From contig DJWC01000098.1 of the NCBI GenBank assembly GCA_002441445.1, positions 847 through 8,783 on the forward strand: a DNA stretch of 7,937 nucleotides, written 5' to 3'. A program made the translations under genes and the position numbers. The notes under the pieces are model-generated. The model saw nothing but the letters and a program-made list of their open reading frames with translations, had not been told where the DNA came from and made no database searches. This document shows, one piece after another, positions 1 through 6,643 of this stretch (its first letter is position 1; each line of letters begins with the position of its first letter). Origin of the DNA: Pusillimonas sp. UBA6240. GTDB taxonomy: Bacteria; Pseudomonadota; Gammaproteobacteria; Burkholderiales; Burkholderiaceae_B.

Positions 1-341
1 GCTCCAAGCGCACCGGCCCGGATCTGGCGCGCGTGGGGCAGCGCTATTCCGACGAATGGCACCGCATCCACCTGCGCAATCCCCGCGACGTGGTGAAGGA
101 ATCGAACATGCCCGCCTACCCCTGGCTGCAGCGCAACTCGATGGAAGGCGCCAATGTGCAGGACCGCATGCGCGCGCTGCGCAGGCTGGGCGTTCCCTAT
201 ACCGACGAGCAGATCGAAAAGGCGCCCGAACAACTGAAAGGCAAGACCGAAGAAGACGCGATCGTCGCGTATCTGCAAGGGCTGGGCGTGGCGGGCCGCG
301 AAGCCGCCGCCAAGTCGGTGTCGGAAGGGGCGCTGCAATGA
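1..341 (+). CDS. ccoO: cbb3-type cytochrome c oxidase subunit II (CcoO), C-terminal part
   Basis: This is the last 112 complete codons of the monoheme c subunit of cbb3 oxidase, a membrane-anchored periplasmic protein that passes electrons from CcoP to the catalytic subunit CcoN. The reading frame is open from base 3, so the start and the CXXCH heme site lie upstream of the window. What is visible is typical of CcoO: a TGPDLARVGQRYSDEWH stretch, then ESNMPAYPWL, whose Met (codon 108-110) should be the axial heme ligand, and a helical tail ending in a conserved YLQGLG-like segment. The stop codon overlaps the ccoQ start as ATGA (338-341), which suggests translational coupling. Family assignment is firm; only the truncation by the window edge limits it. 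Confidence 0.96.
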   Translation, partial: SKRTGPDLARVGQRYSDEWHRIHLRNPRDVVKESNMPAYPWLQRNSMEGANVQDRMRALRRLGVPYTDEQIEKAPEQLKGKTEEDAIVAYLQGLGVAGREAAAKSVSEGALQ

Positions 342-511
342 TGGCCGTCCTCAATGGAATAGCGACCGTGGTCGCCATGATCACATTCTTCGGCATCGTG
401 TGGTGGGCGTTTTCGCGCGGCCGGGCCGACGCGAACCGCGAGGCCGCCATGCTGCCTTTTGCGCTCCCGGACGAGCGTGCAACAGATAACAAAGGGGTCA
501 CTCATGAGTGA
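338..511 (+). CDS. ccoQ: cbb3-type cytochrome c oxidase small subunit CcoQ (FixQ)
   Basis: This 57-residue single-helix membrane protein is the accessory subunit of cbb3 oxidase, known in other bacteria to stabilise the complex. Residues about 3-25 form the membrane helix, followed by the conserved WWAFSRGR segment and a short polar cytoplasmic tail. Its start overlaps the ccoO stop (ATGA). A second in-frame ATG follows at once (341), so translation could begin at either; a purine-rich GGAAGGGG lies about 8-14 bases upstream. Its last 8 bases overlap the ccoP start. Length, position between ccoO and ccoP, and the WWAFSRGR motif make the identification secure despite the small size. Confidence 0.92.
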   Translation: MMAVLNGIATVVAMITFFGIVWWAFSRGRADANREAAMLPFALPDERATDNKGVTHE

Positions 512-1427
512 TTTTGTCAGCAGCTTCTGGAGCTACTTTATTGCCGTCATCGCAGTCGGCGGCATTGTGTTTTGCGTCTGGCTGCTGTTTTCGCAACGCG
601 CCTGGCTGGGCAGGAAGGTGGCGCAGGTGGAAGACACCGGCCACGTGTGGGACGGCGACTTGACCGAGCTGAACAACCCCGTGCCGCGCTGGTGGACGGT
701 GTTCTATCTGCTGCTCTGTATCACCGCCGTGGCCATATTCGTGCTGTATCCCGCCTTGGGCAGCTACGAGGGTACGCTGGGGTATACGGCCGCCAAGCAG
801 GTGAAGGCGCAGCAGGAAGCGCTGAATGAGCAGATCAAGCCGGTTTACGCCAAATACCAGCAAATGCCCATTCCGGAAATCGCCGCCGATGAAGCGGCGC
901 GCGAGATCGGCCAGCGCCTGTTCCTGAACAACTGCGCGCAATGCCACGGCTCGGATGCGCGCGGCAGCGGCAGCTTCCCCAACCTGACGGACGGAGACTG
1001 GCTGTACGGCGGCGAGCCGGAGCAGCTCCTGCACACCATCACCAAGGGGCGCCACGGCATCATGCCGGCCTGGAGCGCGCAGATCAAGCCGGCCGAAGCC
1101 TCGGACATCGCGCAGTATGTGCGCTCGCTGTCGGGCCTGGCCGCCAATCCGCTGCGCGTCGTGCCGGGCAAGCGCGGCTACGAGAATTTCTGCGTCGCCT
1201 GCCACGGCGTCGACGGCAAGGGCAATAAAGCCGTGGGCGCGCCCAACCTGACGGACAACGTGTGGCTGTACGGCAGCTCGGAAGCCTCCATCGTGGAAAC
1301 CATTCTGAACGGACGCGACAATCGCATGCCGGCTCAGGAAGGCATCCTCACCGAGGATCAGATCCGCATGCTGGCCGCATGGGTATGGGGCCTGTCCAAC
1401 CAAGGCACCCCCGTCGCATCCAAGTAA
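504..1427 (+). CDS. ccoP: cbb3-type cytochrome c oxidase diheme subunit III (CcoP)
   Basis: This 307-residue diheme c subunit takes electrons from soluble cytochromes and passes them to CcoO. It has two membrane helices (about residues 11-30 and 64-82) and then a periplasmic part with two cytochrome c domains. The heme-binding sites are CAQCH (144-148) and CVACH (230-234); the likely axial methionines are M187 (GIMPAW) and M275 (NRMPAQ). The two domains also share NLTD-x-WLYG motifs, as expected for CcoP. I chose the ATG at 504 because AAAGGGG sits 7 bases upstream and the protein then begins MSDFVSSFWSYF, usual for the family; a longer frame back to 459 would add residues that merely overlap ccoQ. 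Length is normal for a complete CcoP. Confidence 0.98.
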   Translation: MSDFVSSFWSYFIAVIAVGGIVFCVWLLFSQRAWLGRKVAQVEDTGHVWDGDLTELNNPVPRWWTVFYLLLCITAVAIFVLYPALGSYEGTLGYTAAKQVKAQQEALNEQIKPVYAKYQQMPIPEIAADEAAREIGQRLFLNNCAQCHGSDARGSGSFPNLTDGDWLYGGEPEQLLHTITKGRHGIMPAWSAQIKPAEASDIAQYVRSLSGLAANPLRVVPGKRGYENFCVACHGVDGKGNKAVGAPNLTDNVWLYGSSEASIVETILNGRDNRMPAQEGILTEDQIRMLAAWVWGLSNQGTPVASK

Positions 1428-1457
1428 ACAGCAAGGCACACACCGGAAAGGCACACC

Positions 1458-2960
<1,503 letters not shown>

Positions 2961-2969
2961 GGAGCAGCC

Positions 2970-3212
2970 ATGTCCCAGGAGCAGGATAGCAAGGACCCCA
3001 AGGACGCGGGCGCAGGCAAGCCGTGGTGGCGCGAGCCCTGGCCGTGGATACTGATGGCGGGGCCCGCGGCGGCCATCGTGGGCTGCATCATCACCATCGT
3101 GCTGGCCATGCAGCATTATGGCGACCAGGCGATCAACGATGGCGGCGTCAAGCGCGGCCTGGTCGTCACCAAGCAGGTGCATCAGCCGGCGCCCCCGCCG
3201 GCGCAGCCTTGA
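2970..3212 (+). CDS. fixH: Short FixH/CcoH-like membrane protein
   Basis: This 80-residue protein resembles only the N-terminal part of FixH/CcoH, a cbb3 oxidase assembly factor. It has a polar N-terminus, the characteristic PWWREPWPWILMAGP entry into one membrane helix (about 26-47), and a following segment QAINDGGVKRGLVV. That segment aligns in position with the family's DDYYKxGLxIN motif but lacks the tyrosines. The usual periplasmic domain (typical FixH is about 150 residues or more) is absent, and the protein ends in a proline-rich QPAPPPAQP tail. AAGGAG directly overlapping the ccoG stop codon gives a strong ribosome binding site, and the gap from ccoG is 9 bp. Operon position supports the role; whether the short form is active is not shown. 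Confidence 0.78.
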   Translation: MSQEQDSKDPKDAGAGKPWWREPWPWILMAGPAAAIVGCIITIVLAMQHYGDQAINDGGVKRGLVVTKQVHQPAPPPAQP

Positions 3213-3435
3213 GGCGTAACGGGAGCCGGGCGCTTGGCGCCTTCGGCGCGGCGGTGCAACAGCTTTGATGGGAATAGGCTTCGACTGAATCGCTCCGGCG
3301 GGGGGATTCAAGCGACGAGGCTGCGATATCGCTTGTCCATTGCGGCTTGTTCGATGTACTTTACGACATCTATCAAGACAGCTTCAGGCAGCGGTTGCCA
3401 TGCGGCGGCTTTGTGCAGTAAGGAGACCCGGTTTT
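3213..3435. other. Intergenic stretch after fixH
   Basis: This 223-bp gap has no convincing gene. A small hairpin (GCGCC 3237-3241, loop TTC, GGCGC 3245-3249) could end part of the upstream transcript, but no T-run follows, so it is not a standard Rho-independent terminator. No FNR-type palindrome or clear promoter is visible before the next gene. Confidence 0.5.
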
Positions 3436-3693
3436 ATGCGTTTGCGTCGTTCATTGATGTGGATTTTGTGGCCATCGTTTCTCGTCGCCGCGGCGACCAG
3501 TGCGACAGTGTTCGCCCTGGTGGACCCGCTGGATGTGACCTTCCTGGGCTATATCCATGCCAGCCGCCAGGAAGTATACGCCTACGGCTTCTTTCTATTC
3601 TGGCTGATGGCCGCCTTGTCCAGCGCGCTTACCCTGCGGCTGGCTCCACGCGGCCGTTTGGTGGACGAGTTCGGCGACCCCATCGAGGACTAG
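3436..3693 (+). CDS. Small two-helix inner-membrane protein, unknown function
   Basis: This 85-residue protein has two predicted membrane helices (about 7-29 and 49-68), a loop of FLGYIHASRQEVYAYGFF, and an acidic C-terminus (LVDEFGDPIED). I chose the ATG at 3436 because AAGGAG (3420-3425) lies 10 bases upstream; the frame is open back to 3340 but those codons look non-coding and lack a ribosome binding site. I do not recognise a named family, although similar small proteins with a SRQxVYxxGFFxFW-like stretch seem familiar from betaproteobacteria. It stands between the cbb3 cluster and the convergent fnr gene (19 bp from it), so a link with low-oxygen respiration is possible but only inferred from position. 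Confidence 0.75.
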   Translation: MRLRRSLMWILWPSFLVAAATSATVFALVDPLDVTFLGYIHASRQEVYAYGFFLFWLMAALSSALTLRLAPRGRLVDEFGDPIED

Positions 3694-3712
3694 GTCCGCG
3701 TCCGGCCGGGCG

Positions 3713-4501
3713 TTAGCCGCAGTCGGTGCCTGCCAGCATGCGCAGGCTTTGCATGTCCAGGATGTGGACTTCACGCTGCTGGACCCGGATCATCCCTTCC
3801 CGGGCAAAGCGGGAAAACAGCCGGCTGACGGTCTCCAGGGTCAGGCCCAGGTAGTTGCCGATTTCCTCGCGGCTCATGCGCAGGATGAATTCGTTGGGCG
3901 AATATCCCAGCGCCGACAGCCGCTGCGACAGGTTGATCAGGAAAGCGGCGAGCTTCTGTTCGGAACGCAAGGCGCCCAACGCCATGATCAATTGGTGGGA
4001 CCGGCTGATTTCCTTGCTCATCAGGCGGCGGAATTGCTGCTGCAGCATGGGCAAATGCAGCGACAGGCGGTCCATGTCGTCCAGCCGTATGACACAGACC
4101 TCGCTGTCTTCCAGCGCGATGGCATGCGAAACGTGGCGGTTTTCCAGCAGCCCGTCCATGCCGATGATTTCACCGGGCAACAGAAAGCCCGTGATCTGCA
4201 CCTGGCCGGACGCGTCTTCCAGTTGAGTTTTCAGCGAACCGGAGCGCAGGCCGTAGACGGCTTCCGTCTTGTCGCCGTAACGAAACAGCGCGCTCCCCTT
4301 GGGGATGCGTATGCGCTCCTTGACGAGTTCGTCGAGCTTGGAGACTTCACTGCGAGGCATGCCCAAAGGAAGGCAGACTTCGCTCAGCATGCAGGCGGAG
4401 CATCGGCTGGAGTCTGGCGTAACAGCAATTTTTTTTTGCATGCGACCGTCGGAAACGAAAGTAATGGGCCCAGGACGATCCTGTGATGAAAGAACATCCA
4501 T
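3713..4501 (-). CDS. fnr: Fnr-family oxygen-sensing transcription regulator (Btr-like)
   Basis: This 262-residue protein of the CRP/FNR family should bind DNA as a dimer when an oxygen-labile 4Fe-4S cluster is intact, switching on low-oxygen genes. The four expected cluster ligands are present: C34, C37, C43 (CSACMLSEVC) and C136. An effector-type beta-roll (about 60-145) and dimer helix lead to a helix-turn-helix (about 209-232, REEIGNYLGLTLETVSRLF). Its recognition residues E223, S226, R227 match those of E. coli FNR, predicting TTGAT-N4-ATCAA sites. The start at 4501 is supported by AAGGA 8 bases upstream. In Bordetella the homologue is called Btr. Codons 22-25 include an A9 run (4429-4437). 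The gene converges on the cbb3 cluster, a likely target. Confidence 0.96.
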   Translation of the reverse strand: MDVLSSQDRPGPITFVSDGRMQKKIAVTPDSSRCSACMLSEVCLPLGMPRSEVSKLDELVKERIRIPKGSALFRYGDKTEAVYGLRSGSLKTQLEDASGQVQITGFLLPGEIIGMDGLLENRHVSHAIALEDSEVCVIRLDDMDRLSLHLPMLQQQFRRLMSKEISRSHQLIMALGALRSEQKLAAFLINLSQRLSALGYSPNEFILRMSREEIGNYLGLTLETVSRLFSRFAREGMIRVQQREVHILDMQSLRMLAGTDCG

Positions 4502-4540
4502 TTTAGCCGTCCTTGGTTAAGGGTAAACCCGCAAGCCCAT

Positions 4541-4558
4541 ATTTGATCTACATCAAAT
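4541..4558 (-). promoter_or_regulatory. Perfect FNR box upstream of fnr
   Basis: TTGAT-CTAC-ATCAA at 4543-4556 matches the FNR/ANR consensus exactly, and the match extends one A/T pair plus one more on each side (ATTTGAT ... ATCAAAT). Its centre lies about 48 bases upstream of the fnr start codon, in the 97-bp gap after the LysR gene. It is the only such site I found in the window. Autoregulation is likely; a TATACT (4575-4570, minus) upstream of the box could be a -10 element, which would place the box just downstream of the transcription start and favour repression, but no good -35 is seen. Confidence 0.85.
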
Positions 4559-4597
4559 ACTGTAGGGCAAGTATACGGTAGGAATTGCGCATAATGG

Positions 4598-5536
4598 CTA
4601 CAACGTGCTACAGCGAGGCGGCTTTTTTTCCGCCACGCCCCAATAGGCGGGCGAAGAGTAGTGCGCTTTCAACATGTCCAGAAAAAGGCGCAGCCGCAGC
4701 GGCAGGTGCCTTCTTTCGGGCAGCATGGCGAAAATGCCGTTGGCCGGGGCGGCGTATTCATCCAGCACGCTGACCAGCCGCCCCGCTGCCAGGTCGTCGC
4801 GCACTTCCCACAGCGAGCGCCATGATAGCCCGATTCCCGCCAGCGTCCATTGGTGCAGGACGGAACCGTCGCTGCAGGCCATATTGCCCTTGACGCGGAT
4901 GGCCCGTAGCTGGCCGTCCTGGCGCAGCAGCCAGCCCCTGGCCTGATTGCCCTGGCTGCCGAAGGACAGGCAATTGTGATGGGACAGATCGTCGGGCGTG
5001 GCGGGCCGTCCATGCTTGCGCAGGTAGGCCGGCGCCGCCACGATCACGCGCTGATTGTCGGCCAGGCGCAGGCCGACGATCTGGGAATCGTCCAGTTCGC
5101 CGATGCGGATGGCGCAGTCGTAGCGTTCTTCGATCAGATCGACCAGCCGGTCCGTCAGGTCCAGGGTAATGGCGACTTCGGGATACATGGCGATGAAGTC
5201 GGGCAGCAAAGGGGCGACATGGCGCCGTCCGAACCCGGCCGGGGCGCTGATACGCAGCAGGCCGCTGGGGCGCAGGCTGCCCTGCGTGATGCGGGCCTCC
5301 GTATCGTTCAGGTCGCGCAGCAGGCGCTGCGCTTCTTCCAGGAAGGCGCTGCCTTCGGATGTGAGCGACAGGCGGCGCGTGGACCGCAGCAGAAGTTTCA
5401 CGCCCAGCCGGCTCTCCAGGGCATTGATGCGCCGGCTCATCATGGTCGGGGCGATGCCTTCGGCGCGCGCGGCCGCCGACAGACTGCCCAGCGTGGCCGC
5501 CGCGACGAAGCTTTCCAGTTGCTTGAATTTATCCAT
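4598..5536 (-). CDS. LysR-type transcriptional regulator
   Basis: This 312-residue protein has the normal LysR layout. The N-terminal winged helix-turn-helix (about 1-60) reads FKQLESFVAAATLGSLSAAA and SRRINALESRLGVKLLLRSTR, followed by a linker helix. A substrate-binding domain (about 92-295) begins SGLLRISAPAGFGRRHVAPLL, typical of the large CrgA/DmlR-like subgroup. The effector and targets cannot be told from sequence. The start at 5536 gives the classical MDKFKQLESF beginning; only a weak GGAC precedes it. No divergent gene adjoins it, so the usual clue to the regulated function is missing. A G/C hairpin around an A7 run (4617-4634) sits at its 3' end. The regulator is co-directional with fnr, but fnr has its own regulatory site between the two. 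Confidence 0.93.
   Translation of the reverse strand: MDKFKQLESFVAAATLGSLSAAARAEGIAPTMMSRRINALESRLGVKLLLRSTRRLSLTSEGSAFLEEAQRLLRDLNDTEARITQGSLRPSGLLRISAPAGFGRRHVAPLLPDFIAMYPEVAITLDLTDRLVDLIEERYDCAIRIGELDDSQIVGLRLADNQRVIVAAPAYLRKHGRPATPDDLSHHNCLSFGSQGNQARGWLLRQDGQLRAIRVKGNMACSDGSVLHQWTLAGIGLSWRSLWEVRDDLAAGRLVSVLDEYAAPANGIFAMLPERRHLPLRLRLFLDMLKAHYSSPAYWGVAEKKPPRCSTL
4617..4634 (-). terminator. Possible weak hairpin at the 3' end of the LysR gene
   Basis: GGCGG (4617-4621) and CCGCC (4630-4634) can pair around an eight-base loop made mainly of seven T (A on the minus strand). No T-run follows on the minus strand, so termination is doubtful; the hairpin is also inside the last codons. Confidence 0.2.
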
Positions 5537-5759
5537 ATCGTCCGGGTGTTGTCAGCGCTGAGGGGCTGCTATGTGGAATCGGGACACCGGCTCCGAATCG
5601 GGGGCCGGTCCGGAGCCAAGGGGTCGATCCGTCGCTGGGCAGCCGATTCGCAATCGGAACGCTGGGCGGGTTTGTCCGCGGGCGCCCCACGGCGATGGCC
5701 GGTGGAAGATTTGCGTGCGTCCGGCGCGATTTCCCGCCGGCCCAGCAGCACCGCGCTCG
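5537..5759. other. Intergenic region with inverted and direct repeats upstream of the LysR gene
   Basis: No gene is seen in these 223 bp. It holds several symmetric elements: CCGATT-CGC-AATCGG (5643-5657), a 7-bp inverted repeat GGCTCCG/CGGAGCC (5589-5595 and 5611-5617), and two copies of GAATCGGG (5576-5583 and 5595-5602). The AATCGG core recurs in several, which is compatible with binding sites for the adjacent LysR protein, whose genes are usually autoregulated. This is inference; the elements are direct observation. Confidence 0.45.
5721..5740 (-). terminator. Candidate hairpin downstream of mazF
   Basis: CCGGCG (5721-5726) and CGCCGG (5735-5740) form a 6-bp stem with an eight-base loop, starting 19 bases after the mazF stop. 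No T-run follows, so a terminator role is uncertain. Confidence 0.25.
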
Positions 5760-6107
5760 TCAAGGCTTGAAGACCAGGGCGTGCAGCTTGGCGCGCACCT
5801 GCGCCAGTTCGGCGGGGCTGGCGCGGCCCTGGAAGCTGATCTTGGCGTGCATCCAGTCCAGGCTTTTGACCTGGTCCGACAAGACGGCCCGCGGGGCCTG
5901 CGCGCCCTGCGCGGCCAAGGGCACCTCGAAGGGGTAGCCCTTGATCTGCGAGGTGATGGCGCAGCATACGACCAGACCCGTCTTGCGATTGTAGGCCGCC
6001 GGGCTCAGGACCAGGGCGGGCTTGTAGTCCGCCCCGTCGCCGCCGGCTGGCAGGTCGAAGTGCATCCAAATGATGTCGCCGCTATCCGGAATATAGCGCT
6101 TGCTCAT
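5760..6107 (-). CDS. mazF: MazF-type endoribonuclease toxin
   Basis: This 115-residue protein aligns along its whole length with E. coli MazF, a toxin that cuts single-stranded RNA at short sequences and arrests growth unless bound by MazE. Conserved blocks are RYIPDSGDIIWMHFD (4-18), KPALVLSPAAYNRKTG (29-44), ITSQIKGYPFEV (51-62) and LSDQVKSLDW (76-85). The threonine equivalent to catalytic T52 is present. The position of E. coli R29 is lysine here (K29), a conservative change at a catalytic residue. The start lies 10 bases after the mazE stop, with AAGGCGG overlapping that stop, the usual antitoxin-first operon. An intact toxin is likely, though the K29 change leaves activity to be tested. 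Confidence 0.95.
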   Translation of the reverse strand: MSKRYIPDSGDIIWMHFDLPAGGDGADYKPALVLSPAAYNRKTGLVVCCAITSQIKGYPFEVPLAAQGAQAPRAVLSDQVKSLDWMHAKISFQGRASPAELAQVRAKLHALVFKP

Positions 6108-6117
6108 GGCCGCCGCC

Positions 6118-6573
6118 TTAGCCGCCGGCTCTGGCCGAGCCGGCCTTGGCCAGGCTGGTTTTGGCCAGGCCAGGCTTGCTTGCGCCGGCTGCGCTTATGC
6201 CGGCAGGGCCCCTGCCGGCTTTGGCTATGGCGGCAGGGCCCGTGCGGGCCGAATCTGCGCCGGACACGTCTGTGCTGGCCGTGACTACGCCGGCGGCACC
6301 TACGCCGGCGGCACCTACGCCGGCCGCACCTACGCCGGCCGCACCTACGCCGGCGGCACCAAAATCAACTTCGGGGTGGAGGTTTTTGGGTTTGATGCCG
6401 CTCAGCAACTGCGTCAGCACGTATTCCTCGGAGCGCAGCGGCTGGATCACCAGGCTGCCGCGTTCTATGCGCATATCGACGAGATCTTCCAGGCCGAGCC
6501 TAAGGGATTTCATCATCGATGAAGGCAGGCGTATTGCCGCGCTATTGCCCCATTTCTTTATGACACCGCGCAT
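6118..6573 (-). CDS. mazE: MazE-type antitoxin with a 16-unit pentapeptide-repeat tail
   Basis: This 151-residue protein begins with a complete MazE domain: IKKWGNSAAIRLPSSMMKSL is the AbrB-like swapped-hairpin DNA-binding fold, and LLSGIKPKNLHPEVDFG (57-72) matches the segment with which E. coli MazE starts to wrap around MazF. E. coli MazE ends about ten residues later, at 82. Here residues 72-151 are instead 16 five-residue units: five identical GAAGV, then eleven degenerate ones (for example DVSGA, AKAGR, GPAGI), up to the stop codon. The tail is rich in Ala and Gly, probably unstructured. I chose the ATG at 6573 because AAAGGAGG lies 6 bases upstream and MRGVIKKWGN fits the family; an ATG at 6591 overlaps that site. 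MazE normally neutralises MazF and represses its own operon. Confidence 0.88.
   Translation of the reverse strand: MRGVIKKWGNSAAIRLPSSMMKSLRLGLEDLVDMRIERGSLVIQPLRSEEYVLTQLLSGIKPKNLHPEVDFGAAGVGAAGVGAAGVGAAGVGAAGVVTASTDVSGADSARTGPAAIAKAGRGPAGISAAGASKPGLAKTSLAKAGSARAGG
6121..6360 (-). repeat. Coding 15-bp tandem repeat array in mazE
   Basis: Sixteen consecutive 15-bp units lie in exact register from 6121 to 6360. On the plus strand the five nearly identical units (6286-6360) read TACGCCGGCGGCACC, with GGCCGC in place of GGCGGC in units three and four, a silent difference. The other eleven keep the core (T/C)(A/G)(C/T)GCCGGC to varying degrees. The array ends at the mazE stop codon. Confidence 0.9.
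6199..6219. repeat. Near-perfect palindrome within the mazE array
   Basis: GCCGGCAGGG (6199-6208) and CCCTGCCGGC (6210-6219) are exact 10-base inverted arms around a single C, spanning two neighbouring repeat units. The palindrome may follow from the unit sequence rather than have a separate role. Confidence 0.8.
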
Positions 6574-6640
6574 GGCTGGCCTCCTTTGCATCCAACAAAA
6601 TAAGTTGAAGTGAATAGTTTAAACGGTGTAGAGCCAATTT
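6574..6640 (-). promoter_or_regulatory. mazEF leader with strong ribosome binding site and AT-rich operator/promoter candidate
   Basis: This 67-bp stretch is much richer in AT than its surroundings. It carries AAAGGAGG (minus strand, 6 bases before the mazE start) and the palindrome GTTTAAAC at 6617-6624. MazE-type antitoxins bind palindromes in their own promoters, so this is the likely control region; -10/-35 candidates (TTGGCT then TATTCA, minus strand, 15 apart) are weak. Confidence 0.5.
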
Positions 6641-6643
6641 TGC

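Noticed and set aside
3263..3276. Possible FNR box TTGATGGGAATAGG upstream of the small membrane protein gene
   Set aside because: Only one half-site matches; the second half differs from ATCAA at three positions.
3749..4486. 245-codon plus-strand frame opposite fnr
   Set aside because: It is antisense to Fnr, which has all cluster cysteines and the helix-turn-helix; the Gln/His-rich translation is a shadow.
4976..5770. 264-codon plus-strand frame opposite the LysR gene
   Set aside because: It is antisense to a complete LysR regulator and has no recognisable domain.
5569..6069. 166-codon minus-strand frame overlapping mazF
   Set aside because: It lies in a different frame within the well-conserved mazF gene and shows no family resemblance.
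6100..6522. 140-codon plus-strand frame with xAGxx pentapeptides, considered as a pentapeptide-repeat protein
   Set aside because: The frame is open only because a 15-bp stop-free repeat is read from the other strand. It lacks the A(D/N)LXX pattern of pentapeptide-repeat proteins, while the minus strand carries a clear MazE domain with a strong ribosome binding site.
6574..6591. Alternative mazE start at 6591
   Set aside because: That ATG overlaps the AAAGGAGG that serves the ATG at 6573, and the added residues are not found in MazE proteins.
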